DNA of 64,000 nucleotides from Desulfotruncus arcticus DSM 17038 (GCF_900113335.1 NZ_FOOX01000024.1:1-64000); one strand, 5' to 3'; numbered from the stretch's first letter, positions 1 to 9,394 are shown. The notes: generated by a model not told the origin, from the sequence alone. Translations and numbers: made by a program.

Positions 1-229
1 GAAGATCCCGGACCTGGCGCTCAAGTTTTCTTATCAATTCATCATCTGGGCTTAACTTACCACTACCAGGGAATGGCCCTTCAGGCTTTTCACGATATCT
101 TTTTAACCAACCATGTAGCGTGTTGATTTTTATACCTAATTCCCTTGCAACAGAAGCCACTGATCCTTCGGAAGCTTCTACTCGTTTTATAGCTTCCATT
201 TTAAATTCTGTACTGTATTGCCTTGCCAT
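1..229 (-). CDS. IS3-family transposase OrfA (N-terminal part, cut by window edge)
   Basis: The 76 visible residues begin MARQYSTEFKMEAIKRVE and form a helix-turn-helix of the HTH_Tnp_1 type (SVASVARELGI followed by NTLHGWLKRYRE), then a charged stretch (DDELIRKLERQVRDL) that starts the leucine-zipper region typical of IS3 OrfA. OrfA binds the IS ends and is normally fused by frameshifting to the DDE nuclease OrfB, which would lie to the left of the window. The ATG at 229 is the only sensible start. Confidence in the family is high; the exact IS cannot be named. Confidence 0.85.
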   Translation of the reverse strand, partial: MARQYSTEFKMEAIKRVEASEGSVASVARELGIKINTLHGWLKRYREKPEGPFPGSGKLSPDDELIRKLERQVRDL

Positions 230-297
230 ATTTTTTGCCCCTTTCAATTTCTAGTATACTACGTGTTCTTACTGTCCATCAAAAGGGGTACGGGTCA
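1..297 (-). mobile_element. IS3-family insertion sequence, right-hand end only
   Basis: The segment carries the 5' part of an IS3-type orfA on the minus strand, followed outward by a terminal sequence that reads TGACCCGTACCCCTTTTG on the minus strand, which resembles the TG...CCCC-type inverted repeats of IS3 elements. The boundary near 297 is inferred from that repeat and from the point where the interrupted DUF3732 reading frame resumes. The other end of the element lies left of the window, so the target duplication cannot be checked here. Confidence 0.7.
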
Positions 298-1285
298 GGA
301 TATATCAACATGGCTTCGAGCAATAGCGACAACAGATGAAAGCACATGTCCCATCTGCGGTAATGTACATAGTGATTCCATATCAGTTTTAAATGATCTC
401 TGCGACGCAATCGCGGAGATTGAAAAAACCGCTGGTGATATGAAAGTTGTCCCAGCGGCATTTGAGCGAGAATTACAGATAGTAGATGAGGAGATTCAAT
501 ATCTCTCTGAGAAGATGTCGGCAATACGGCGCCGGATAAATGAGGAGAGCGGAAAATATCAGGACAACGCGGATAGGAAATATACCTTAAACAATGTAGC
601 GCGTTTTCTTGGCAGAATGGAAATAGCCATCCAAACTTACGATAGAATAGGTTCTGATAGCGAGTTAGAGCAAAAAATCCAAGAAATAGATACTCGTTTA
701 TCTGAACTCCGAAAGATAGTAAATGAAAATGAAATCCAAAAGAAGATTAAAGCCGCTTTACGATATATTGAAAGCGAGGCCAACAAAATTGTATCTGGGC
801 TAGATGCTGAACGACCGGATGATCCTATAGAATTCATAATTAAAGACTTGACAATATGTGTCAAGAATGCCTCTGGACGTAGCGACTACTTATGGGAGAT
901 AGGAAGTGCCTCTAATTGGTTAGCTTATCATATTGCTCTTAGCCTAGCGTTTCAAAAATTCTTCCAAGAGCGTGGAGAGATATCAATACCTAGTTTTTTG
1001 GTGTTTGATCAGCCTAGTCAGGTCTATTTCCCACAGAAACTGGCTCGCCGAAACGAAGAAGATAGCATAGATGATCAAGCAAACTTGAAAGATGAAGATA
1101 AAGAGGCAGTACAAAAGATATTTACTACGCTCTCGAAATATATTATGAATACAAAAGCAAAAGTGCAAATTTTAGTGATGGAACATGCCGACGAGGATGT
1201 ATGGGGTGAAATTGAAAATATTCATCTTGTTAAAAGATGGCGTGGTAATAATGAAAAGCTTGTTCCAGTGGAATGGGTGGATTAG
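298..1285 (+). pseudogene. DUF3732 SMC-like ATPase, 5' end removed by IS3 insertion
   Basis: About 329 residues in an open frame that enters directly from the IS end, with no proper start of its own. There is a CPICG zinc-knuckle-like pair, a central coiled coil (roughly residues 50-190 of the fragment) and a C-terminal ATPase half with an ABC-signature-like SASNWLAYH and a Walker B-like PSFLVFDQPSQ. This is the DUF3732 arrangement. Proteins with this domain are the ATPase part of 'ABC three-component' (ABC-3C) systems thought to act in mobile-element conflict. The N-terminal Walker A half is missing, so the gene should be inactive unless it is translated from inside. The family call comes from motif recognition. 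Confidence 0.7.
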
Positions 1286-1439
1286 GGATGTTTCCGACAC
1301 GGTTTTTTAAGAGGCTCCAATGATAGAGTTTTTCACATCAAAACAAAGGAATGTATTTTAAGGTTATTTAGGGAAGATAGGTGGCAGATAGAAATAGTCT
1401 GGGACTAGAGAAGTAGTATATAAAATTGAGGTAGATACT

Positions 1440-3329
1440 GTGTACATTTCCGAACTAAAATTAGAGTCATTCAAATCTTACGAAAATTTAATGTTAAAAT
1501 TTGACAAAAGTTTTAATGTTATTATTGGCGAAAATAATATTGGAAAATCAACGATATTTGAAGCGTTGCAACTTTGGAAAAAATGCTATGATCTCTCAAT
1601 TTCAGCAAAGGGTGATAAGTTTTATAGCAAAACAACAACACTGTATGTTAATTTTGAAGATCTTCATTTTATTCGACTTTCGAGTGATGAAGATATTTTT
1701 TACTCAGATAAAACCTCATGCAATTTAAAAGTCACTTTTGCTGAAGAGATAAATGGTATACCTCAATACTATACTCTTGATTTTACACTGACGAAGCCTA
1801 ATATTAAAAACGCATATGTTCGCATAATTCGCGGCAATGAAAATGAGTTTGATCGACTATTAGAACGCCTTAGTCAATTAAATATTAAACTCAGAGAATT
1901 TATTTTTATTCATCAAACTTCTCCAGTATCAAATGTTTTAAGTAAAGAACCTTATATGTTCAAAGGACAAGTTACTAAGAAAATTCAAAAGGGAAAATCC
2001 GACGAGGTGCTCCGCAACAAAATACTTCAGAGCTTAGAAAAAGGTTCTCAGCTTGAAGAATGGATGCAAGAGGTTTTAGATGTGTCCTTTTGTTTTATAC
2101 CGCCTAAGCGAAGCGAACGTGACAAGAGTGAATATATAAAGTTATTAGTTGATAAGGACGGAAGTAAACTTGACGTATATTTACAGGGAAGTGGATTTTT
2201 ACAAACCGCTGAAATATTCTCTACCATTGAAGTGATGAATAATTCGTTAAATATATTGCTAATAGATGAGCCGGATTCACATATTAGCCCACGGATTCAA
2301 AGCAGATTACTCTGTTGTTTAAAAAACATTAATGAAACACAAACCTTTATTATTTCACATAATGACAATTTTGTTGCTGATGTGGCTCCCGAGCATATTC
2401 TCTTCGTTAATAGTACCAACAAAGGTCAGGGAACGGTTGAGCCATTAGAAGTAGATAATGTAGATGTTCTGCATATGGCACTTGGGGGAATTATTACCGG
2501 GTTAACAAGGTTACAAAAATACAAAACCGTATTTTTCGTCGAAGGTGAAGATGATATTTCATACGCTAGAATGTTATGTAATACATTAAAACGCATTGGT
2601 TCAGCAGAGAAAATTGAGATGGATAAGCTGTCTTTTTGGTTTATCCGGGGAAAAGATAATCTCAATATCAAGATTATGGCAGGGAAGCAACTTTTATCTC
2701 AAGCAGTGGCAGGTTGTCGGTTTAATGCAATATTTGATAAAGATTTTTCTACTACAGGCGCAAACGATAACTATATTAACACAGACGTAAAAAGACGTCT
2801 TGGAAATGGTTGTATAATACATACACATAATGGATACTGCATTGAATCTGTCCTCTTTTCTAACCTGGAATTATTAAAATGCTATTTAGAAAAGTTATTA
2901 CCGTATGCAGCAACACATCCAATTGAAGGGGTAATTCCAAATCCGGATTTTGATCTTTCTCAATTCATTCAAGACTTTTGTGATAAAAAAAGAACTGACA
3001 TTAGGGATGTGGGTTCTCAATTCTACCAGGATATGAAAAATCGTTTCAACTCACAGAAAAAACCTCAGCGTCCTGAATTAAACGATGTTGACTTTGATGT
3101 TTTTGCTGCAGAAGCGTGCTATAGCGTACAGTTTTTAATGAATAAGTCAAACATAGCAGAATTTGTATCACAATTAGAGTATGAAATTGGGGGACAACTG
3201 TTCGACAGAGATGACGATAATGAAGAAACATTGTCAAGTAAATTACTCATACATTATTTCCAGACTATCGAAATAGATGATGACATTATTCCAGACTTTT
3301 TAGAATTAGTGCATGCTCTTCGCATATAA
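1440..3329 (+). CDS. OLD-family ATP-dependent endonuclease (AAA ATPase plus TOPRIM)
   Basis: A 629-residue protein. The N-terminus is an SMC-like ATPase: MYISELKLESFKSY, Walker A GENNIGKST near residues 31-39, and Walker B LLIDEPDSHISPR near 275-290. The C-terminal half opens with a TOPRIM strand, KTVFFVEGEDD near residue 362, which supplies the metal-binding Glu/Asp residues of OLD nucleases. The GTG start at 1440 follows a GAGGTAG site. OLD proteins are overcoming-lysogeny-type nucleases, and GajA of Gabija belongs to the same superfamily. No UvrD-like helicase follows, so this is either a stand-alone class 1 OLD protein or half of a broken two-gene system. Its codon use is AT-rich, unlike the GC-rich conjugation genes downstream. 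Confidence 0.85.
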   Translation: MYISELKLESFKSYENLMLKFDKSFNVIIGENNIGKSTIFEALQLWKKCYDLSISAKGDKFYSKTTTLYVNFEDLHFIRLSSDEDIFYSDKTSCNLKVTFAEEINGIPQYYTLDFTLTKPNIKNAYVRIIRGNENEFDRLLERLSQLNIKLREFIFIHQTSPVSNVLSKEPYMFKGQVTKKIQKGKSDEVLRNKILQSLEKGSQLEEWMQEVLDVSFCFIPPKRSERDKSEYIKLLVDKDGSKLDVYLQGSGFLQTAEIFSTIEVMNNSLNILLIDEPDSHISPRIQSRLLCCLKNINETQTFIISHNDNFVADVAPEHILFVNSTNKGQGTVEPLEVDNVDVLHMALGGIITGLTRLQKYKTVFFVEGEDDISYARMLCNTLKRIGSAEKIEMDKLSFWFIRGKDNLNIKIMAGKQLLSQAVAGCRFNAIFDKDFSTTGANDNYINTDVKRRLGNGCIIHTHNGYCIESVLFSNLELLKCYLEKLLPYAATHPIEGVIPNPDFDLSQFIQDFCDKKRTDIRDVGSQFYQDMKNRFNSQKKPQRPELNDVDFDVFAAEACYSVQFLMNKSNIAEFVSQLEYEIGGQLFDRDDDNEETLSSKLLIHYFQTIEIDDDIIPDFLELVHALRI

Positions 3330-4024
3330 TTTGAACGACAGTATGAGTTCTGAGATAACGTAAAATAAATATGCAAATAAAAAGGACATATGCTATACAT
3401 CTAAATTGATTCACATACATTAATCCTATGGTAATGTGAGTATTAAATGTCTATTTACACACATTACATAATTTAATCAGTTTTTATTTGTTGTTAAAGG
3501 TGCTGAAATCAGTGCTTTTTTTCTTTTGCCCAAAATTGAGAAAGGACTGTCCTTATGAAAATTTGTCAGGTGTAAATCTTCATGACCAAGAGATTAAAAC
3601 GAAGCAGGAAAAGCCGAAGTGATGGTACCGGTCCGTACAAAAACGGGGGAACGAGGAATGCACTATATTGAACACTTAGCTAGTTTAGCACTCGAGAAAA
3701 GGGAATGGCCGTAAGGGTGCAAAATCACAGCCGCAGGTAGGTGCGATATTTTCCTACTCTCTCTTTTCGGCTGGTGATATCTGAAGTTAATCGCAACCGC
3801 ATTTCAACACAAGACAGCAGTCTTGTGTTGCAGCAAGCACTGAATTTGGCTAGCCAAATTCGCTTGTTAGGGGCTGTCGCCCCTAATACCCCCTTCATGC
3901 TGCACTCCTATTAATCAAGAAAAGCGGTGCTATGAATGAACGAACTGCAACAAAAGTGGCGGAAGGAATTTCGCGCTTTCATCCGGTGCAAGGACATCCA
4001 TCCTGCGCGAAAGGAGCCGGAACG
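3330..4024. other. Intergenic region between defence cargo and conjugation module
   Basis: About 700 bases without a convincing gene. The left part is AT-rich and includes a weak hairpin followed by a T tract near 3499-3531 that could end transcription of the OLD gene. From about 3640 the sequence becomes GC-richer and resembles the leader of the mobilization operon. The segment 3800-3931 holds three consecutive inverted repeats, listed separately as a candidate oriT. Confidence 0.6.
3800..3931 (+). other. Candidate origin of transfer (oriT) with three inverted repeats
   Basis: Three dyads occur within 82 bases, directly upstream of mobC and the relaxase. The first has an 11-bp stem at 3805-3815/3820-3830 with loop AGCA. 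The second is a perfect 20-bp palindrome at 3842-3861. The third has an 8-bp stem TTAGGGGC/GCCCCTAA at 3867-3886. A C-rich TAATACCCCC follows at 3884-3893. Such arrays next to a MobC/relaxase pair are the usual setting of MOBP-type oriT sites. The nick position cannot be read from sequence alone. The palindromes could instead be terminators, but none has a T tract. Confidence 0.55.
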
Positions 4025-4396
4025 ATGAGAAAACGAAATATCCAAATCATTGTACGTCTGAACGCCAGAGAACAACAGAATCTTGCCAAGCAGGTAAAGA
4101 AATCGGGGCTTTCACAGGAAGCATTTATCCGTTCCCTCATCAACGGCTATGAGCCCAAGGAACTGCCCCCTCCCGACTATTTTTCCATGACGCGGGAGCT
4201 GCACGCCATCGGCGGCAACCTGAATCAGATTGCGGCCAAGGCCAATGCCACCGGGCATATTGACAAGACGGTATTTCAATATGAAGCCAACCGGCTCAGA
4301 AAGGCGGTACAGGATATTATAGAGGCGGTCACAGCGCCGGAAAGGAGAAGGGACGATGGCGACCACAGCGATATGGGACGTGACCGACCGCCTTGA
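4025..4396 (+). CDS. MobC-like relaxosome accessory protein
   Basis: 123 residues beginning MRKRNIQIIVRLNAREQ, with a ribbon-helix-helix-like N-terminus and the conserved MobC segment HAIGGNLNQIAAKAN followed by a C-terminal helix. Proteins of this family bind oriT and help the relaxase open it. The frame stays open upstream to 3932, but the ATG at 4025 has AAAGGAG at a good distance and matches the usual start of the family. The 3' end overlaps the relaxase gene by 41 bases, which indicates translational coupling. Confidence 0.85.
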   Translation: MRKRNIQIIVRLNAREQQNLAKQVKKSGLSQEAFIRSLINGYEPKELPPPDYFSMTRELHAIGGNLNQIAAKANATGHIDKTVFQYEANRLRKAVQDIIEAVTAPERRRDDGDHSDMGRDRPP

Positions 4397-5750
4397 CCGG
4401 GTGCTTGACTACGCCGCCAATCCCGAAAAAACCGAAAACCCTGATTTTACCAATCCAGACTTTCAGGGCTTGCGCAAGGTGCTGGATTATACCCAGCAGG
4501 ATGTCAAAACCGAAAAGCAGTTCTATGTGACCGGCATCAACTGCGACCCGGCCACCGCCTGCGAGCAAGTGGGCCGCACAAAGCGGCAATATCAAAAGCA
4601 GGACGGCATCCTGGCCTTTCACGGTTACCAAGCCTTTGCGCCGGGAGAGGCCACCCCCGAAACCGCCCATGCCATCGGTGTGAAGCTGGCCAAAGAGCTT
4701 TGGGGCGACCGCTTTGAGGTGGTGGTATCCACCCACCTGGACAAGCAGCATCTTCATAACCATTTTGTCCTGAATTCCGTGTCCTTTAAGGACGGCAAGC
4801 GGTATTACGACAACAACGCCAGCTACGCTCTCATGCGCAAGACCTCTGACCGGCTGTGCCGAGAACATGCCCTGTCCGTCATTGAAAACCCGAAGCGCGG
4901 CAAGTCCAAGCACTACGCAGAATGGAGGGCGGAACAGGAAGGCAAACCCACCTGGCGAGGCCTGATCCGGGAGGACGTAGACAAGGCCATTGCCGCCGCC
5001 ATGACCTTCACGCAATTTATCGCCGTCCTGCGCAAACAAGGCTATGAAGTCAAAACCGGCGTGAAACACCTGGCCGTGCGTCCTTTAGGCAAGGAACGCT
5101 TTGTCCGGCTGAAAACCCTGGGCGAAGATTATTACACCGAGGAAGCCATCAAGTGCCGCATCCTGCAAAACCGCACACCCCAGCGGCCACCTCCCTTGCC
5201 AGAGCTGAAGCGAAAACGCTGTAATTTCAAAGGGTCCCTTAAAACAGCGAAAAAGCTTACCGGCCTGCAAGCGTTGTACTTCCACTACCTCTATAAAATG
5301 GGCATCCTGCCCAAGCCCCGCGCGTCCAACCAAAGGACGCATTTTTTATTGCGCGAGGACCTCCGCTATTTGAATGAACTCACCGCGCAGACCAAGCTGC
5401 TCTGCAAAAACCATATTTCCAGCAGCGAGCAGCTTTTCGCCTACCGGTCAACCGTGGAGCGGGAAATGAGCGCCCTGTCGGCCCAACGCAAGTCTCTTTA
5501 CAACCGCATCCGCCGGTGCCGGGACGAAGAGCAGGCGACAGCCTATAAGGAGCAAATCGCCGGACTGACCAGGCAAATCAGCCAGCTTCGCAAGGAGGTG
5601 AAGCTCTGCACGGGCATCCTGTCCCGTTCCGGGGAAATGCGGGAAAAGCTGTCCCGGATCAAGCAGGAAGAAATCCAGCGGCGAAAGGAGGCAAAAGCCT
5701 ATGAGCAGCGGAGCCGACGCCGTGGACCAAGCCATCAGCCTGAGTCTTAA
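4356..5750 (+). CDS. Conjugative relaxase (MOBP type)
   Basis: 464 residues. The N-terminal relaxase domain has a candidate catalytic tyrosine in RVLDYAANPEKT and a clear metal-binding histidine motif in STHLDKQHLHNHFVLNSV (about residues 127-145). The domain is followed by a basic linker and a C-terminal coiled coil (about 360-450). The enzyme should nick oriT, stay covalently attached to the strand, and deliver it to the coupling protein encoded at 7611. Length and neighbours match relaxases of Tn1549-like elements. The 3' end overlaps pcfB. Confidence 0.93.
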   Translation: MATTAIWDVTDRLDRVLDYAANPEKTENPDFTNPDFQGLRKVLDYTQQDVKTEKQFYVTGINCDPATACEQVGRTKRQYQKQDGILAFHGYQAFAPGEATPETAHAIGVKLAKELWGDRFEVVVSTHLDKQHLHNHFVLNSVSFKDGKRYYDNNASYALMRKTSDRLCREHALSVIENPKRGKSKHYAEWRAEQEGKPTWRGLIREDVDKAIAAAMTFTQFIAVLRKQGYEVKTGVKHLAVRPLGKERFVRLKTLGEDYYTEEAIKCRILQNRTPQRPPPLPELKRKRCNFKGSLKTAKKLTGLQALYFHYLYKMGILPKPRASNQRTHFLLREDLRYLNELTAQTKLLCKNHISSSEQLFAYRSTVEREMSALSAQRKSLYNRIRRCRDEEQATAYKEQIAGLTRQISQLRKEVKLCTGILSRSGEMREKLSRIKQEEIQRRKEAKAYEQRSRRRGPSHQPES

Positions 5751-6510
5751 GGGGATCGAGGTAATGGCCAGAATCTCCGGCGAGGGGGCCAAAAACCTGG
5801 CCACCTATTTGTATGCCGTTCTCACAGACCAAAAGAAAACCAGAGGGAAAATCCGGCTGGAGGGGCTGTTGCGCAGCGGCAAGGAGCTGAAAGTCTTTGC
5901 GTTCAGGAACGAGGACTTGCAGAAATTCACCCGGGAGGCCAAACGCTACGGCGTCCTTTATTGCGCCCTCCGTGACAAAAAGGACACGGACGGCATGTGC
6001 GACATCATGGTGCGGGCCGAGGACGCGGCCAAGATCAACCGCATCGTGGAACGCTTCAAGCTGGCCACCGTGGACACCGCCAGCATCAAGAGCGAAATCG
6101 AAAAATCCCGGACCGCCCAGCAGGAGGAAAAAGCGCCCTCCGAAAAGGAAACACCCGCCGAAAAAAGCGCAGACGATTTTCTGGACGAACTCCTGGCCAA
6201 GCCCGACCAGCCGGAGCCGGACCAGGAGCGGACCGACAACCCAAACTCCACCACGGACCCTACGGCGGCGAAGGCGGAGAAATCCCCTCCGTCCGAGCCT
6301 ACTTACGAGCGCAGCGGGAAGGCCGCCGGGGGTACGAGTGAGCCGGAGCGGAAATCCGTCCGGCAGGAACTGAAGGAAATCCGGGAGGCCCACCGGGAGC
6401 AGACGAAACCCAAGCGGGAGGCGACCAAGGAACAGGCCAAATCCGCCATGCCGCCCGCCAAATCAGGCCGACATAAATCCAAAGCCAAATCAAAACCGAA
6501 AGAGAGGTAA
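5701..6510 (+). CDS. PcfB-family protein (DUF3801)
   Basis: 269 residues. The first ~125 residues (ISLSLKGIEVMARISGEGAKNLATYLYAVL, then KTRGKIRLEGLLRSGKELKVF and YGVLYCALRDKKD) match the PcfB/DUF3801 domain found beside relaxases in Gram-positive conjugative elements. The rest is a low-complexity tail rich in Glu, Lys, Pro and Ser. In pCF10, PcfB is an accessory factor for substrate delivery to the coupling protein. The gene overlaps the relaxase and is followed within 7 bases by the next gene. Confidence 0.85.
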   Translation: MSSGADAVDQAISLSLKGIEVMARISGEGAKNLATYLYAVLTDQKKTRGKIRLEGLLRSGKELKVFAFRNEDLQKFTREAKRYGVLYCALRDKKDTDGMCDIMVRAEDAAKINRIVERFKLATVDTASIKSEIEKSRTAQQEEKAPSEKETPAEKSADDFLDELLAKPDQPEPDQERTDNPNSTTDPTAAKAEKSPPSEPTYERSGKAAGGTSEPERKSVRQELKEIREAHREQTKPKREATKEQAKSAMPPAKSGRHKSKAKSKPKER

Positions 6511-6516
6511 ATCCAG

Positions 6517-7419
6517 ATGGGTAATTTTGACGATCTTTTCCGGCAGGAGCAAGGCCAATCCCCGCCCATAAGCGACCAGCCCTTCGACAAGGAGGCCTGG
6601 GCGCAAAAAAAGCAGGAGCAGCGGGAAACGGTGTACGCCATGATCGACGAAACGGCGACAGCCGTGGCGCGTGACGGAGACACCTTTCAGAAATATCTGG
6701 ACGTGCAGAGCCGTTTTGACCGCTACAGCGTTTCCAACGCCCTGCTAATCCTGACGCAGAAACCGGAGGCCACCCGCATAGCGGACTTCAACACCTGGAA
6801 GGAACAGGGCGCGTACATCCGCAAGAAGGAATCCGGCTTTTACATCATCGAGCCGGGCGAGGAATACCAGCGCCAGGACGGTTCCACCGGCATCAGCTAC
6901 AACCCCAAAAAGATGTTCGACATTTCCCAAACCGGAAACAGCCGCAAACGGGAAACCCCCGTCTATCCGGATGAGCGTACCCGGATCAAGGCGCTGCTGG
7001 CTCACGCTCCCGTGCCCGTCCGTATCAGCGACGCGCTGCCAAGCGGCGTGAACGCCCTGTACCAGCCGGACACGCGGGAAATCCAAATCCGGTGCGGCCT
7101 GGACGCCAATCATATTTTCCGCGCTCTCGCCCAGGAACTGGCCCAGGCGGAAATGGACAAGGGCGACGGAAGCTACAACCGTTCCGAGCAGGGCTTCCGC
7201 GCCTATTGCGTGTCGTATATGCTCTGCAAGCAGTACGGCGTGGAAACGGGCGGCTTTTATCACTTCGAGGGCACTCCCCAAATGCTGGAGACTTTGGAGC
7301 CGCAGGAGATCCGCGCCGAATTGTCCGTTATACGCGAGGCTGCCAACGAAATTTCCGGCCGCATGAACCGGATGCTCAACCAGCAGCGGCAGCAAAAGCG
7401 GCAGGAGACGGAACGTTAA
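6517..7419 (+). CDS. ArdC-like (DUF1738-type) N-domain protein of conjugative elements
   Basis: 300 residues. The N-terminal part contains the ArdC-like pattern KYLDVQSRFDRYSVSNALLI and FNTWKEQGAYIRKKESG (about residues 65-110), which fits the ssDNA-binding domain of ArdC antirestriction proteins. The C-terminal part (AQELAQAEMDKGD ... FRAYCVSYMLCKQYG) resembles a metallopeptidase fold, but no intact HExxH is visible. A role in protecting the entering strand is inferred from the family. It sits between pcfB and virD4 in the same operon. Confidence 0.75.
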   Translation: MGNFDDLFRQEQGQSPPISDQPFDKEAWAQKKQEQRETVYAMIDETATAVARDGDTFQKYLDVQSRFDRYSVSNALLILTQKPEATRIADFNTWKEQGAYIRKKESGFYIIEPGEEYQRQDGSTGISYNPKKMFDISQTGNSRKRETPVYPDERTRIKALLAHAPVPVRISDALPSGVNALYQPDTREIQIRCGLDANHIFRALAQELAQAEMDKGDGSYNRSEQGFRAYCVSYMLCKQYGVETGGFYHFEGTPQMLETLEPQEIRAELSVIREAANEISGRMNRMLNQQRQQKRQETER

Positions 7420-7432
7420 GGAGGAATAGCCC

Positions 7433-7624
7433 TTGAAGGAAGAAGAAAGGGTGCTGACCCTGGACGACTACGAATACGGCGTGGTGGTGAACGCCCTCAA
7501 TGAACTGCGAAACGACCTGATTAAGGAGGAACGGCCCACCGACGCCGTGGACGAGCTACTTTTGAAAACCATCGACGCCCCAACCAAAAAGCAGAAGCGC
7601 AGGAACCACGATGAAGCGCGCTGA
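7433..7624 (+). CDS. Small conserved conjugative-element protein, function unknown
   Basis: 63 charged residues (LTLDDYEYGVVVNALNEL...). The TTG start at 7433 lies behind a strong AAGGAGG site, and the 3' end overlaps the virD4 gene by 14 bases. No domain is recognised with confidence. Small acidic/basic proteins of this kind usually sit between the ArdC-like gene and virD4 in Tn1549-type elements, so the position supports a real gene. Confidence 0.7.
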   Translation: MKEEERVLTLDDYEYGVVVNALNELRNDLIKEERPTDAVDELLLKTIDAPTKKQKRRNHDEAR

Positions 7625-9374
7625 AACCGCCAGGAGCAATCTCATCCTCTGGGCGGTTTTTTTAATTCCGGTGGTGTGGGCGGCCTTGCTGGTCGCCCCA
7701 TCCCTTTCCGGCGGGCTGCCCGAAATCCTGGAAAACCTCACGGCGGCGATGAACGATCCGTTTCATATCCAATGGGTGGACAATTCGCCCAAGTGTGTTT
7801 TGCTCTTTATCGCCGCCTACGGGATGAGCATCGGGATATACCTGTCCACCAAGCGCAATTACCGGCCCAGGGAGGAACACGGCAGTGCCCGCTGGGGCGG
7901 GGCGGCGGGTGTCGATAAGAAATACCGGGACAAGAACCCGCAGAAGAACAAAATCCTGACCCGGAACGTCCGCATCGGGCTGGACGGCAGGAAGCACCGG
8001 CGCAACCTCAATGTCCTGGTGGTGGGCGGCTCCGGTTCCGGCAAAACCCGGTTTTACGCGAAACCCAACGTCATGCAAGCCAACACCTCCTTTGTGATCC
8101 TCGATCCCAAGGGAGAAATCCTGCGGGATACCGGAAACCTGCTCAAAGCAAGGGGCTATGACATCAAGGTGCTGGATTTGATCAACATGCACCTCTCCCA
8201 CTGCTACAATCCCTTTATTTATTTGCAGGACGACAAGGACGTGCTCAAACTCGTCACCAATCTGATCCGCAACACCACGCCCAAGGGCTCCAACACCAAC
8301 GACCCCTTTTGGGAACGCTCCGAAACCGCGCTCTTGGAGGCGCTTATCCTCTACCTGCTCTACGAAGCGCCGGAGGATGAGCGAAACTTCCCGATGGTCA
8401 TGGAGATGATCGTCGCCGCCGAGGTTCGGGAAGAGGACGAAACCTACCAAAGCCCCCTGGACGAGCTGTTTGAGCGGCTGGCCATGCGGGAGCCGGAGCA
8501 TTTGGCGGTCAAGCAGTACAACATCTTCAAGCTGGCAGCGGGAAAGACGGCCAAGTCCATTTTAATCAGCCTGGGCGTCAGGCTGGAAAAGTTCAACCTG
8601 TCCACTATCGCCGGAATCACTACGGTGGATGAAATGGCGCTGCCCGCCATCGGGGAGAAAAAGACGGCTCTGTTCGCGGTAATCCCTGACAACGACAGCA
8701 GCTTCAATTTCATCGTGGGGATGCTCTACACCCAGCTTTTCCAGCAGCTTTACTATCTGGCCGACCATGTTTACGGCGGCAGGCTGCCCTTGCACGTCCA
8801 TTTCGTAATGGACGAATTCAGCAACGTCGCCCTGCCGGATGAGTTTGACAAGCTCCTTTCCACCATGCGCAGCCGGGAAATATCCGTTTCTATCATCTTG
8901 CAAAACCTGGCCCAGCTCAAAGCATTGTTTAAAGACACCTGGGAATCCATCGTCGGCAACTGCGATGAATTTTTGTATCTGGGCGGCAACGAGCAAAGCA
9001 CCCACAAGTATGTGTCCGAGCTTTTAGGGAAGGAAACCATCGACCTGAACACCTATGGACAGAGCAAGGGAGCTCAGGGCAGCTATTCCACCAATTTTCA
9101 GTTGTCGGGCCGGGAGCTTCTCACCCCCGACGAGGTGCGGATGCTGGACAACCGCTACGCCCTGCTGTTCATCCGGGGCGAACGCGCCGTCATGGACGAC
9201 AAGTACGATATTCTCAAACACCCGAATTTAAAGCTGACGGTTGACGGCGGCGGCCAACTTTACCGGCACGGCACCACGGAACACGCCCTGGACTGGAAAG
9301 CCGTGGCCTTAAAGGAAGACGGCGATTACGAGCTGCTTTCCGAGGAAGAACTCGAAAGTCTGTCCCCATCATAA
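7611..9374 (+). CDS. VirD4/TraG-type coupling ATPase
   Basis: 587 residues. Two N-terminal membrane segments (about residues 10-30 and 62-82) are followed by the motor domain, with Walker A VVGGSGSGKTRFY (about 135-147), the FVILDPKGEI segment, and the Walker B-region VHFVMDEFSNVALPD (about 398-412). It should link the relaxosome to the secretion channel and pump the nicked strand. Start ATG 7611 overlaps the preceding small gene. Full length for the family. Confidence 0.95.
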   Translation: MKRAETARSNLILWAVFLIPVVWAALLVAPSLSGGLPEILENLTAAMNDPFHIQWVDNSPKCVLLFIAAYGMSIGIYLSTKRNYRPREEHGSARWGGAAGVDKKYRDKNPQKNKILTRNVRIGLDGRKHRRNLNVLVVGGSGSGKTRFYAKPNVMQANTSFVILDPKGEILRDTGNLLKARGYDIKVLDLINMHLSHCYNPFIYLQDDKDVLKLVTNLIRNTTPKGSNTNDPFWERSETALLEALILYLLYEAPEDERNFPMVMEMIVAAEVREEDETYQSPLDELFERLAMREPEHLAVKQYNIFKLAAGKTAKSILISLGVRLEKFNLSTIAGITTVDEMALPAIGEKKTALFAVIPDNDSSFNFIVGMLYTQLFQQLYYLADHVYGGRLPLHVHFVMDEFSNVALPDEFDKLLSTMRSREISVSIILQNLAQLKALFKDTWESIVGNCDEFLYLGGNEQSTHKYVSELLGKETIDLNTYGQSKGAQGSYSTNFQLSGRELLTPDEVRMLDNRYALLFIRGERAVMDDKYDILKHPNLKLTVDGGGQLYRHGTTEHALDWKAVALKEDGDYELLSEEELESLSPS

Positions 9375-9394
9375 AAACAGGAGGAATGATACTG

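Noticed and set aside
4329..5069. 246-codon minus-strand frame under the relaxase
   Set aside because: It is an antisense shadow of the GC-rich relaxase gene, whose HxH motif and overlaps with mobC and pcfB fix the true strand.
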